Below are positions 5,039-12,471 of a DNA stretch of 12,471 nucleotides, piece by piece. This stretch comes from Bacteroidia bacterium. Its GTDB lineage: Bacteria; Bacteroidota; Bacteroidia; Flavobacteriales; Flavobacteriaceae. Every line of letters begins with the position of its first letter. Within the stretch, counting starts at the first letter, position 1. The notes below the pieces were generated by a model, which saw only the letters and a list, made by a program, of their open reading frames with translations, had not been told where the DNA came from and made no database searches. The position numbers and the translations under genes were made by a program. The stretch lies in the NCBI GenBank assembly GCA_030429325.1, contig JAUICT010000024.1, positions 1-12,471 on the forward strand, given 5' to 3'.

Positions 5039-7432
5039 TCATTCTTTAGTAAAGATAAGCACGGATTCAGCGGTACTTTCAATCTCTTCTTGGTTCATCA
5101 TCATTTTTCGGAACTTGCCTTGTGCATACATTTCCGCTTGATCTTTGTAGTGCTTGCTGAACGGGTTGCCTGATTGTCCTGTGGGCAAAATGCTGATACT
5201 GTTCTCTATATCGGAAAAATCAACAATACGCCTAGTAGATGGTCCAATGCTTACTTTATAGAGTCCGGTACTATCATAAGGGAAACCCATATTGTTAATT
5301 ACTTCACGGCTTCCTTCAACTGGAAACGGCCCCACATTGAAGTATTTTCGCAATGATTCTACCTGACCTATTGGGTGCGGGTGTTCCAATGTATGAACCT
5401 TGCCCCATGTCCATTGGCTGGAATCAGGACCAAAGTCTTCCACTAGGGAAATCCATGCGTCCGAAAAAGATTTTAAGACTATGTCCCTACGGGTTTCCAC
5501 CACATCCTTGGTGTTCACATTATCCCACCACTGCCCCTCGGCCATATTAGCGCCCCATGCAATCTGTCGCTTAAAGAGATGGGTTGCCAAAAACTTATTG
5601 AACATTTCTTCGCCCATCTCATCCTCCAAAGTATTCTTTACCGTGAAATATTCACAGCGATGGTATAGCGTTGGTATTGTACTGTTCAAGGAATAGCTTC
5701 CATCCCAATTCTTTAAGGAATCTACCTGGACCAATTGCTCATCCGACAGTTGGGTAACATCAAAAAGCTTTATGAGCTCGGTAATTAATTCAGGGTTTAC
5801 CGAAGAGGTCACATCCAATATCATTTCGGAGGCCGATTCCCTATCCCAATTGTCCTTGGCCTCCAGCAGTTGCACAATACGTTTAGCCCTGTTTTCGGGC
5901 AAATAATACCCGGGATAAAGCTGTCCGGCTATCGAATCCGGTTGATTGTTGGCAGAATACACATAATGCCAAGGCGGGTTGATCGCACTTGGGTTTTCGG
6001 AAAAGTCTATATAATGCAATGGCTCTTCTTTCCCTGTTGATCCATTCAAAATAAATTTTGTGGACAAGCTATCCGGCATTTGGTAGAGCTTTGCCGCGGC
6101 CCACCAAGCTACATTCCCTTCTGAATCCCCGTACATAATGTTGAGTCCTGGGGCGTGAATCTTGGGCAAGGCATTTTTAAACTCCTCTATATTGGTAGCA
6201 TGGCTTATTCCGTATAGGGCATCCAAAACCTCATTCTTGGGCTTTGTATAGACCCAGGACATGGATACAGGCCTTTCTTGTGAAATCTGGTCAGCAATGC
6301 CATTTAAGACCGGGCCATGGTGTGTCTTCTTGTACGTAAAAGGTATGTCTTCACCATCTTTCACCTTGATGGTCTTGTTCACATACTCAAAATCCAACCA
6401 TGTATTGGCAACCTTGTATTTTGTACTATCCGATGGGTGTACCTCTTCATAATAGAAATCAATATCATCATTTTCGAACATGGTCATTCCATAGGCCAAG
6501 TTCCTATCATGGCCCAAAATTGGAAACGGAATGCCCGCCATGTGATATCCGTACTTTTCGTAGTTTGGGGTGTTTACATGCGCCTCGTACCATACAGAAG
6601 GCTGAGCAAAACCAATATGGGGGTCGTTGGCAAAAATAACCTTGCCGTTTTTGGTTTTTTCAGGCGCAATGACCCAACTATTGCTTCCAATAAATTGAGG
6701 TATTGGTAACTTATCCAATGCTTGGGTTACACTTTTGGTAATATCCACAGCCAATGAATCCATGGAAGTTTTTCGATAATTTTTGATCCATACAGTAGAA
6801 GTGTCGGAATCTATTGCCAAATCGCGCATATATTCCTCTCCCAATTTATCACGCAAACTGGTTAACAACGGGTCTGTTTTATGGGCCATGGCAAAACTAA
6901 AAGCCATATAACCAACTGCATTATAAATGTCTTCCAATGTGAAAGGCTCTTTTTCCAATCCAGTGAGATGGAACTCTACAGGGGTCGGCCCTTTTTTTAT
7001 GAATTCGTTGATTCCCTCAAGGTAGGCTCTGGAAAGCACAACCATTTCACTCTGCATGTTTAGTTGAGCAACTGTTTGGGTGGAATACTCGTCTATACCC
7101 AAAGAGAGAAAAAACTTGTCCGTCTTTACCAAATCTTCTCCAAAAACCTCTGAAAGTCTTCCAGTGGCCACACGGCGTAATAATTCCATTTGCCAAAGTC
7201 GGTCTTGGGCATGTACATACCCCAACGCCTTTACGGCATCTACCTCTGTGCTGGCATAAATATGGGGAATGCCATAGGTGTCATAAAAAACCTTGACTTC
7301 TTCCTGCAAACCGGGCAATGGTTTTTCTCCAGAATAATCAGGTTTAAGTGTGTTGACAAAAATAAGCGCTCCAACGGTTATGAGCAGTAGCAAAATGGCT
7401 ATTGCCCAGAGTACCTTTTTTATCTTTTTCAT
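5039..7432 (-). CDS. Penicillin acylase-family (S45) N-terminal nucleophile amidohydrolase
   Basis: An extracytoplasmic amide hydrolase of the penicillin G acylase/AHL acylase superfamily, made as one chain and self-cleaved into alpha and beta subunits. Residues 8-27 form a single hydrophobic segment after KKIKK, acting as signal anchor or signal peptide. The alpha part contains DTYGIPHIYA (51-60) and GYVHAQDRLWQMELLRR (71-87). The cleavage and nucleophile site is IGSNSWVIAP (248-257), with Ser250 as predicted beta-chain N-terminus. Further conserved features are NDPH (269-272), HGP (372-374), YGDSEGNVAWW (434-444), SANNQP (493-498, probable oxyanion-hole Asn) and ENRAKRI (513-519). The 797-residue length fits Bacteroidota members. 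It follows dsbD after 80 bp. The substrate cannot be read from sequence: it may be a beta-lactam side chain, acyl-homoserine lactone, or acylated amino acid or lipopeptide. Confidence 0.93.
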   Translation of the reverse strand: MKKIKKVLWAIAILLLLITVGALIFVNTLKPDYSGEKPLPGLQEEVKVFYDTYGIPHIYASTEVDAVKALGYVHAQDRLWQMELLRRVATGRLSEVFGEDLVKTDKFFLSLGIDEYSTQTVAQLNMQSEMVVLSRAYLEGINEFIKKGPTPVEFHLTGLEKEPFTLEDIYNAVGYMAFSFAMAHKTDPLLTSLRDKLGEEYMRDLAIDSDTSTVWIKNYRKTSMDSLAVDITKSVTQALDKLPIPQFIGSNSWVIAPEKTKNGKVIFANDPHIGFAQPSVWYEAHVNTPNYEKYGYHMAGIPFPILGHDRNLAYGMTMFENDDIDFYYEEVHPSDSTKYKVANTWLDFEYVNKTIKVKDGEDIPFTYKKTHHGPVLNGIADQISQERPVSMSWVYTKPKNEVLDALYGISHATNIEEFKNALPKIHAPGLNIMYGDSEGNVAWWAAAKLYQMPDSLSTKFILNGSTGKEEPLHYIDFSENPSAINPPWHYVYSANNQPDSIAGQLYPGYYLPENRAKRIVQLLEAKDNWDRESASEMILDVTSSVNPELITELIKLFDVTQLSDEQLVQVDSLKNWDGSYSLNSTIPTLYHRCEYFTVKNTLEDEMGEEMFNKFLATHLFKRQIAWGANMAEGQWWDNVNTKDVVETRRDIVLKSFSDAWISLVEDFGPDSSQWTWGKVHTLEHPHPIGQVESLRKYFNVGPFPVEGSREVINNMGFPYDSTGLYKVSIGPSTRRIVDFSDIENSISILPTGQSGNPFSKHYKDQAEMYAQGKFRKMMMNQEEIESTAESVLIFTKE

Positions 7433-7512
7433 CGAATTTTGGTTAAGCTAATTAGCATTCTAAGGTAAGTTTATTTTCTTGAATGCGTTAAAAACCAACT
7501 AAAAAATAACTG

Positions 7513-9492
7513 TTATTTATTCATGGAAAGTTGATGCTTCTCCAGTCCTGAACGCAACCATTTTTCATAGGTCTCCACATCAACATATTGCACAGCTTCA
7601 TTTAATATTTCCAACTTAGGGGATAGCAATACGTAATACGGTTGTGATGCGGCATTGAAATTAATGGTCTGGAAGGTCCCCCATTTTTGACCAATGGTCT
7701 CTATGGTTTTTATTCTTCCAGAATCGTACTGAAAATCAAACTTTTCGGAGTCGGGAAGCTTTTTTCGATCATCTACGTAAAGTGAAATAAGAACGTACTC
7801 ATCCTTCAACAGAGGATATATACTGGAATGGCTCCATACATTTTCCTCCATCTTTCTACAATTCACACAAGCCCAACCCGTAAAATCCAACAAAATGGGC
7901 TTATTGACTTCTTTGGCATGCGCAACGCCTTCGTCAAAATCCTTGAAGCAATCCAATCCCAACGGACAATCACTTTCGGTTTCAACCACACTATAAAAAT
8001 CAGGAGGCGGAAAACCGCTCAAAAGTTTTAATGGTATAAGATTGAAAGTCCCCAGCACCAAGTATACCGAAAATGACAGTCCGAATAGACCAAACACTTT
8101 TCGGGTTGTAGATAATTTTTGTTTGGGACCATCATGCGCAAAACGGAAGATTCCGAAAAGATAAAGGGTCATGAGCACAAACAGTACAATCCAAATGCCC
8201 AAGAAAATCTCTCTTTTGAATATTCCCCAATTACCCACCAAATCTGCATTGGAGAGGAACTTGAAGGCCAAGGCCAGTTCCAAGAAGCCCAAAACCACTT
8301 TTACGGTGGTCATCCATCCCCCAGACTTGGGCAAAGAATTTAACCACGCCGGAAAAAGGGCGAAGAGCGCAAAGGGTAAGGCCAATGCCAGGCCAAAGCC
8401 TACCATGCCCACCGTTAAATTGGTGGCCACATCACCATCAGCGAGGGTTGTACTCCCTAAAAGTCCTCCTAAAATTGGTCCTGTACACGAAAAGGAGACA
8501 ATAGCCAAGGTCAATGCCATAAAAAAGATTCCTAAGCCTCCTCCTACTTTTGATGAGGCTGAATCCATCTTATTGGCCCATGAGCTGGGTAAGGTAAGCT
8601 CATAATAACCAAAAAATGAAAAAGCAAAAACCACAAAAATGACAAAGAAGAAGACATTAAGCCAAATATTGGTGGCTATGGTATTCAATATTTGTGAGTC
8701 TACCGAATTGAATAGATGAAAGGGCAAACTCAACAAGAAATAAATCAACACAATAAAAAATCCGTACAAAACCGCGTTGGCAATTCCTTTTGATTTTTGC
8801 TGTGATTGTTTGGTGAAAAATGATACCGTCAATGGGATCATGGGAAAAACACAGGGCGTAAGCAAGGCAATAAGTCCTCCCAAAAAGCCCAGACCAAAAA
8901 TCATCCATAGATTGGATTTTCCTTCGGAGCCCCCAAGACCTCCTTGATTCAATAAAGATTTGTTCTTTAGGTCCACACGAAGTGATTCACCCAAGGCCAG
9001 GCTGCGCTCATCCAATTCTTTTTTGGTTTCAGCAAACGCATTGCCATCCAACGAAATTTGGAACAATGCATCTTTGGGAATACAGACTTCCTTACAGATT
9101 TGATAAAAGAGATTGACCGTTATCTGTCGAACATCTGGATTGAGCAGCTTTATTTTCTGGGTAAAAATGGCCTCTTCTTTGAAAAAGGTTTCTTCTACCT
9201 CAAAAATATCGCTGTATTCTTTAATGGTTTCACTTTCTGTGGTCTTACCAATAAGCTCGTAATCCTCTCCAGCCTTTTCAAAGGTGAACTCACTAGGCAA
9301 AGAACCCCCTTCGGCAGTATATTGGGAATACACATGCCAACCATCCATGATCTTGCCTTTAAAGACCAATTCGTACTCGGTATCCGATAATTTTTTTACT
9401 TCATGACTCCAAAGTGCAGGGTCTGCATCTGTTTGCGCAGAAAGGGCAAGGGTAGTAATAAAAAAACCAAATACAAGTAAAAAATACCTCAT
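7513..9492 (-). CDS. dsbD: DsbD-family thiol:disulfide interchange protein
   Basis: DsbD carries electrons from cytoplasmic thioredoxin across the inner membrane to periplasmic thiol proteins and cytochrome c maturation factors. All three parts are visible in 659 residues. A signal peptide (1-19, ending LSA before Q20) leads to the periplasmic N-terminal domain (about 25-175) with YQICKEVCIPK carrying C133 and C137. The polytopic CcdA-like core (195-495) has TPCVFPMIP (C214) and FSCTGPILGG (C336). The C-terminal thioredoxin-like domain (about 510-655) has GWACVNCRKME with C542-x2-C545. The N-terminal pair is spaced C-x3-C, shorter than C-x5-C in E. coli DsbD, and an extra pair C509/C515 sits just before the thioredoxin domain. 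The ATG at 9492 overlaps the tilS stop by four bases (ATGA), indicating coupled translation. The call is secure. Confidence 0.94.
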   Translation of the reverse strand: MRYFLLVFGFFITTLALSAQTDADPALWSHEVKKLSDTEYELVFKGKIMDGWHVYSQYTAEGGSLPSEFTFEKAGEDYELIGKTTESETIKEYSDIFEVEETFFKEEAIFTQKIKLLNPDVRQITVNLFYQICKEVCIPKDALFQISLDGNAFAETKKELDERSLALGESLRVDLKNKSLLNQGGLGGSEGKSNLWMIFGLGFLGGLIALLTPCVFPMIPLTVSFFTKQSQQKSKGIANAVLYGFFIVLIYFLLSLPFHLFNSVDSQILNTIATNIWLNVFFFVIFVVFAFSFFGYYELTLPSSWANKMDSASSKVGGGLGIFFMALTLAIVSFSCTGPILGGLLGSTTLADGDVATNLTVGMVGFGLALALPFALFALFPAWLNSLPKSGGWMTTVKVVLGFLELALAFKFLSNADLVGNWGIFKREIFLGIWIVLFVLMTLYLFGIFRFAHDGPKQKLSTTRKVFGLFGLSFSVYLVLGTFNLIPLKLLSGFPPPDFYSVVETESDCPLGLDCFKDFDEGVAHAKEVNKPILLDFTGWACVNCRKMEENVWSHSSIYPLLKDEYVLISLYVDDRKKLPDSEKFDFQYDSGRIKTIETIGQKWGTFQTINFNAASQPYYVLLSPKLEILNEAVQYVDVETYEKWLRSGLEKHQLSMNK

Positions 9493-10796
9493 GTAACCAG
9501 TGTAATCTTTAAAATATCCTTGGTTGAATCCTCAACCTTGAACCGTTTGTCCGCCCTTCTTCCCACAACCCAGGCAATGGTATCGTTGGAACAGAGTAAC
9601 CATTGTTTTTCCTTGGAAATGACATCCACTTTTTCATCCTTAAAGAACTTGGACAGTTTCTTCTTGCCATCCATTCCGTAGGGATAAAAGTAGTCGCCTT
9701 TTTCCCAATTCCTTAACAATAACGGGAAGTTTAACTTTTCCTTATCCAAATAGATGGTGTTTCTTCCTGTATTTTCAATGGTTTTAACGTTTTGCAACCT
9801 AAGGTTGATAGGTTTTTCAAGTTCCTTGACATCATCCGAAATCCAAAACACTTCCTCCAATCCTGTCTCGATTGGGGACAAAATCAAATGGGTACGGTCT
9901 TTTACCAAACGATGGGTCTTGGAACGCACTTCCTTGCCGCTCATGGCGTGCAACAAGCCTTCCACATCATTCCATTCCGTAAAGCCATACGCTCGGAAGA
10001 GTTCGTATAGATACCCTACCAAAGGTTTAAGTCCTTGTAACTTTTCCACGCTCACTCTGATGATATCCCCTTGATTTTCGAACAGTTTTTTTCTGATTTC
10101 TTCCACGTGAAGCTGTACCAAAGATTGGGTCTGCTCCAGATGGGACTGGGTTCGCTTGAAGTTTTCCAAAAAAGTCGGATGCAGTGTTTTGAGTTGGGGC
10201 ACAATGTCCAATCGGATTTTATTGCGAAGGTATTTGCTCTCCGAGTTGCTACTATCTTCCCGCCATTCCAAGGCATTGTCCTTGGCATAATCCAAGATTT
10301 CTTGCCTTGAAAAGTTTAACAAGGGGCGAATTACTTTTTCATTCTGAACGGGGATCCCTGAAAGACCTTCAATGCCCGTTCCCCGAGACAGATTGATTAA
10401 AAAGGTTTCCAAATCGTCATCGGCATGATGTGCTGTCAGTACAAAATCAAACTCTCCGGTATTTAAAACCTCATTGAACCATTGGTAGCGCATCTCTCTT
10501 GCTGCCATTTGGATGGACCCTCGGTGGGCCACCGCATATTTCTCCGTGTCAAACGATTTGACCATCATCCCAACACCTAATTTTTGGGCCAGATTTCGGA
10601 CAAAAGCCTCATCTCCATCACTTTCCGCCCCCCTTAATTGAAAGTTGCAATGGGCCAAGGTCACCTTCAACCCAGATGCGACACATAAGTGGGCCAATAC
10701 CACGCTATCCACTCCCCCGCTACAAGCCAACAATAGTGGTTTTTCCTTTAGGAAAGGGAGATTGGAATTGATATGTTCGGTGAACTGTTTCAGCAT
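9489..10796 (-). CDS. tilS: tRNA(Ile)-lysidine synthase
   Basis: TilS attaches lysine to cytidine 34 of the tRNA-Ile2 anticodon using ATP, changing both its codon reading (AUA) and charging identity; it is cytoplasmic and essential in most bacteria. The 435 residues match the usual length. The PP-loop ATPase motif is CSGGVDS (25-31), followed by AHCNFQLRGAESD (48-60), AAREMRYQWF (98-107), TAHHADDDLETFL (121-133), GTGIEGLSGIP (139-149), RPLL (157-160) and EDSSNSESKYLRNKIR (180-195), all typical TilS signatures. The remaining region contains the substrate-binding middle domain and the C-terminal TilS domain with KLSKFFKDEKV near residue 380. ATG 10796 lies 22 bp after the pabB stop, and the stop overlaps dsbD. 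Confidence 0.97.
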   Translation of the reverse strand: MLKQFTEHINSNLPFLKEKPLLLACSGGVDSVVLAHLCVASGLKVTLAHCNFQLRGAESDGDEAFVRNLAQKLGVGMMVKSFDTEKYAVAHRGSIQMAAREMRYQWFNEVLNTGEFDFVLTAHHADDDLETFLINLSRGTGIEGLSGIPVQNEKVIRPLLNFSRQEILDYAKDNALEWREDSSNSESKYLRNKIRLDIVPQLKTLHPTFLENFKRTQSHLEQTQSLVQLHVEEIRKKLFENQGDIIRVSVEKLQGLKPLVGYLYELFRAYGFTEWNDVEGLLHAMSGKEVRSKTHRLVKDRTHLILSPIETGLEEVFWISDDVKELEKPINLRLQNVKTIENTGRNTIYLDKEKLNFPLLLRNWEKGDYFYPYGMDGKKKLSKFFKDEKVDVISKEKQWLLCSNDTIAWVVGRRADKRFKVEDSTKDILKITLVT

Positions 10797-10818
10797 GACA
10801 CAAAAATAGCAATAAAGA

Positions 10819-12117
10819 TCAGCACGTTTCCAAGACGCTACGCATGGCCTTGGCCTTCAACAAACATTCTTCATACTCCCTTTCTGGATCCGACTTTGCC
10901 GTGATGGCGCTTCCCACCGAATAGGATATGTATTTTTTTGCCGCATCGTAGAGAATGCTACGAATCACCACATTGAAATCAAAATCCCCATTGGGATCAA
11001 AATAACCAACTGCCCCACTATACAGGCCTCTTTTGGTCTCCTCCAACTCCTCGATAATTTTCATGGCCGAAATTTTTGGGGCACCGGTCATGCTGCCCAT
11101 GGGAAAGGTCTCTTCAATAAGCTCGACCGGATTTTTGTCTTTTGGGACGGTAGCGGTAACCGTGGAAATCATTTGGTGCACCTGCTTATAGGTGTACACT
11201 TGGCACAACTCCTGAACAATGACACTCCCCTTCAAAGCGCTTTTAGACAGGTCATTGCGTACCAAATCCGTAATCATGATGTTCTCCGCACGTTCCTTTT
11301 CATCTTGGGCGAGTTGTTGCTTTAGCTTTTCATCTTCTTTCTTGTCCCTACTTCGGGGAGCGGTTCCTTTAATTGGCTGGGAAATAACGGTCTGCCCCAT
11401 CTTTTTTAAATAGCGTTCCGGGGAGGCGCACAGTAGATATTTCTCATCCAATCGCATAGAACATGCAAAAGGAGGTTGGGAAATGACGTTCAGCCGCTTG
11501 TAGGTTTCCCAAGGGTCTATGATGCTATCTTCAGCATAAAACTCCTGACAGAAATTGGCCTCGTAAATATCCCCGCGATGGATATGCTCCAGAAAACGGT
11601 TGGCTTTTTCAAAGTAAGCATCCTTGTGGATACGCATTTTTATTCGGATGGGAGTGGATGGGATTCTCTCCTGCGGCAACACACCCCTTTGTGACAAAAG
11701 TTGTTCATAGTCACTTTCAATGTCCTCGTCACAATGTTCCAGATACAAGAAGGTCAATTCTTTTCCGTTGAGCAATATGATTTTTTCAGGCTGAAAAAAC
11801 CGTAAGGTCGGAAATTCCAAACCATCAAAATTATGGGAATGCAAGTCTTCCAGTTCGTTTTTAAGGTCGTATGAAAAATATCCAAACAACCAATCTCGAT
11901 TATCCCGAACAACGTCCTTTAGTTGTTGTAGTGTATCGATATCCTTTAGATCATCGGTCTGTCCAGAAATAGCCAAAACCGCATCATAAGAGTGGTAATC
12001 GTTGCAATGGTCATTGTCATCCAGCCAAACAATCTTTTGATACTTTCTTGACCAGTCCAACAAAGCCTCCTTAATCCTTAATGGATGGGAAATGGTATAC
12101 GTTCGTTGCTTTCGCAA
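10819..12117 (-). CDS. pabB: Aminodeoxychorismate synthase component I (PabB-type, anthranilate synthase component I family)
   Basis: PabB aminates chorismate to 4-amino-4-deoxychorismate, the precursor of p-aminobenzoate for folate; ammonia normally comes from a PabA glutaminase, whose gene is not in this window. The chorismate-binding domain occupies about 160-430: RGDIYEANFCQEF (181-193), PIKGTAPR (248-255), ENIMITDLVRNDLS (278-291), GSMTGAPKISAM (341-352), and GLYSGAVGYFDPNGDFDFNVVIRS (364-387). PIKGT with Lys250 is the PabB signature (TrpE has PIAGT), which favours PabB over anthranilate synthase. The 432 residues fit PabB. The start is a TTG at 12117, 10 bp after the FMN reductase stop; no ATG or GTG lies between the next in-frame stop upstream and this codon, and TTG gives a family-like N-terminus. 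Confidence 0.88.
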   Translation of the reverse strand: MRKQRTYTISHPLRIKEALLDWSRKYQKIVWLDDNDHCNDYHSYDAVLAISGQTDDLKDIDTLQQLKDVVRDNRDWLFGYFSYDLKNELEDLHSHNFDGLEFPTLRFFQPEKIILLNGKELTFLYLEHCDEDIESDYEQLLSQRGVLPQERIPSTPIRIKMRIHKDAYFEKANRFLEHIHRGDIYEANFCQEFYAEDSIIDPWETYKRLNVISQPPFACSMRLDEKYLLCASPERYLKKMGQTVISQPIKGTAPRSRDKKEDEKLKQQLAQDEKERAENIMITDLVRNDLSKSALKGSVIVQELCQVYTYKQVHQMISTVTATVPKDKNPVELIEETFPMGSMTGAPKISAMKIIEELEETKRGLYSGAVGYFDPNGDFDFNVVIRSILYDAAKKYISYSVGSAITAKSDPEREYEECLLKAKAMRSVLETC

Positions 12118-12127
12118 GGGATATCTA

Positions 12128-12471
12128 TTAAAGTGTTTGTAGAAAAGTGTGCAAAGCTTTTTGATGCTTTTCTTTCAAATCGCTGTCCGTAATGCCCCCA
12201 TCCTTAAAATTTTCATGGAACGAAGGCAGGGAAAAGGTAGATACAATCTCGGCTCCAAATCTGGGCAACATATTTTCAATGACCCCCAAAGAACCTATGC
12301 CTCCCCGTTTACCCCCTGAGGTCGACATTAAAAAGACCTTTGTGCCTTCCAAAAATTTACGGTCAATCCGGGACAACCAGTCCAATACGTTCTTAAAGTA
12401 AGCCGAAGGATTTCCATTGTGCTCGTTCACGGAAAGAATCAACCCCTCCGCTTGCTGAAAATCATCTTTCA
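12128..12471 (-). CDS. NADPH-dependent FMN reductase family protein, 5' end cut by window edge
   Basis: A flavodoxin-like oxidoreductase that reduces FMN, quinones or azo compounds with NAD(P)H; the exact substrate is not predictable. The reading frame is open to the window end, so the N-terminal third, including the FMN phosphate loop, is missing. The visible part begins KDDFQQAEGLILSVNEHNGN, where the EHNGN matches the family's 'PEYNgs.pg.lKn.iDw' block, followed by AYFKNVLDWLSRI, then FLMSTSGGKRGG (a typical strand and glycine-rich loop), GVIENMLPRFGAEIV, and a C-terminal helix. A TTG at 12442 is inside the gene and not the real start. The stop lies 10 bp before pabB, so it is the first visible gene of that transcript. 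Confidence 0.87.
   Translation of the reverse strand, partial: KDDFQQAEGLILSVNEHNGNPSAYFKNVLDWLSRIDRKFLEGTKVFLMSTSGGKRGGIGSLGVIENMLPRFGAEIVSTFSLPSFHENFKDGGITDSDLKEKHQKALHTFLQTL

Noticed and set aside
6317..6709. Plus-strand open frame of 130 codons
   Set aside because: It is antisense to the conserved beta-chain region of the penicillin acylase-family gene and has no domain or start-site support.
7503..7520. AT-only inverted repeat AAATAAC-A-GTTATTT at the dsbD stop followed by a T-run, considered as a terminator
   Set aside because: The stem would be only about five A-U pairs once a realistic loop is allowed, too weak to call as an intrinsic terminator.
8171..8605. Plus-strand open frame of 144 codons, Lys/Pro-rich
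   Set aside because: It lies antisense inside the dsbD membrane region. The Lys/Pro/Ala-rich translation is what results from reading the opposite strand of hydrophobic Leu/Phe/Gly codons.
12128..12442. FMN reductase-like gene starting at the TTG at 12442
   Set aside because: The frame remains open to the window end and upstream codons extend the family match, so this is an internal codon of a truncated gene.
1..12471. tRNA, rRNA, insertion sequences, CRISPR arrays, phage or conjugative genes
   Set aside because: No cloverleaf-like segments, spaced direct-repeat arrays, transposase or integrase motifs were seen, and the gene density and composition are uniform for a chromosomal core region.

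Overview
The window is a compact, almost entirely minus-strand stretch of a Bacteroidota chromosome, most likely from the family Flavobacteriaceae. The base composition is moderately AT-rich. There are no clear Shine-Dalgarno sequences ahead of starts. Two upstream regions carry TAnnTTTG-like -7 boxes, and the proteins look flavobacterial (the DsbD layout, a cysteine-free YifB/ComM loop, a periplasmic penicillin acylase-type hydrolase). The family-level assignment is inference from protein style; no rRNA or tRNA gene is present to confirm it.

Left region (1-2177, minus strand) is a tightly packed 5-oxoproline (pyroglutamate) catabolic operon. In transcription order it holds an NRAMP-superfamily permease, pxpA (abutting, TAG then ATG) and pxpB (GTGA overlap, cut by the window edge). 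pxpC presumably lies beyond the left edge. The NRAMP protein lacks the usual metal-binding DPGN and MPH motifs, so it is probably not an ordinary Mn/Fe importer. Its place in the operon suggests a substrate-linked role.

Middle region (2178-3374): a 181-bp divergent intergenic segment carries a cluster of GCATTTC repeats that looks like an operator. It is followed by the only convincing plus-strand gene, a small protein with an N-terminal Cys/His cluster and a DUF559/Vsr-like PD-(D/E)XK nuclease-type core. This gene converges on a small cupin-like gene, and the two share a CTAG stop tetranucleotide. An AT-rich spacer with two inverted repeats and a good -7 box follows.

Right region (3375-12471, all minus strand): in transcription order, a truncated NADPH-dependent FMN reductase, pabB, tilS, dsbD, a penicillin acylase-family N-terminal nucleophile hydrolase, and comM (yifB). 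The first four are spaced 10 bp, 22 bp and -4 bp apart and look co-transcribed. The last two follow after gaps of 80 and 128 bp. The functions are mixed housekeeping (folate precursor synthesis, tRNA-Ile2 modification, periplasmic thiol redox, extracytoplasmic amide hydrolysis, DNA-transformation helicase). No mobile element, tRNA, rRNA or CRISPR array was found, and no gap exceeds 181 bp. The parts most worth attention are the metal-ligand-free NRAMP permease with its operator-like repeats, and the small nuclease-like orphan gene.
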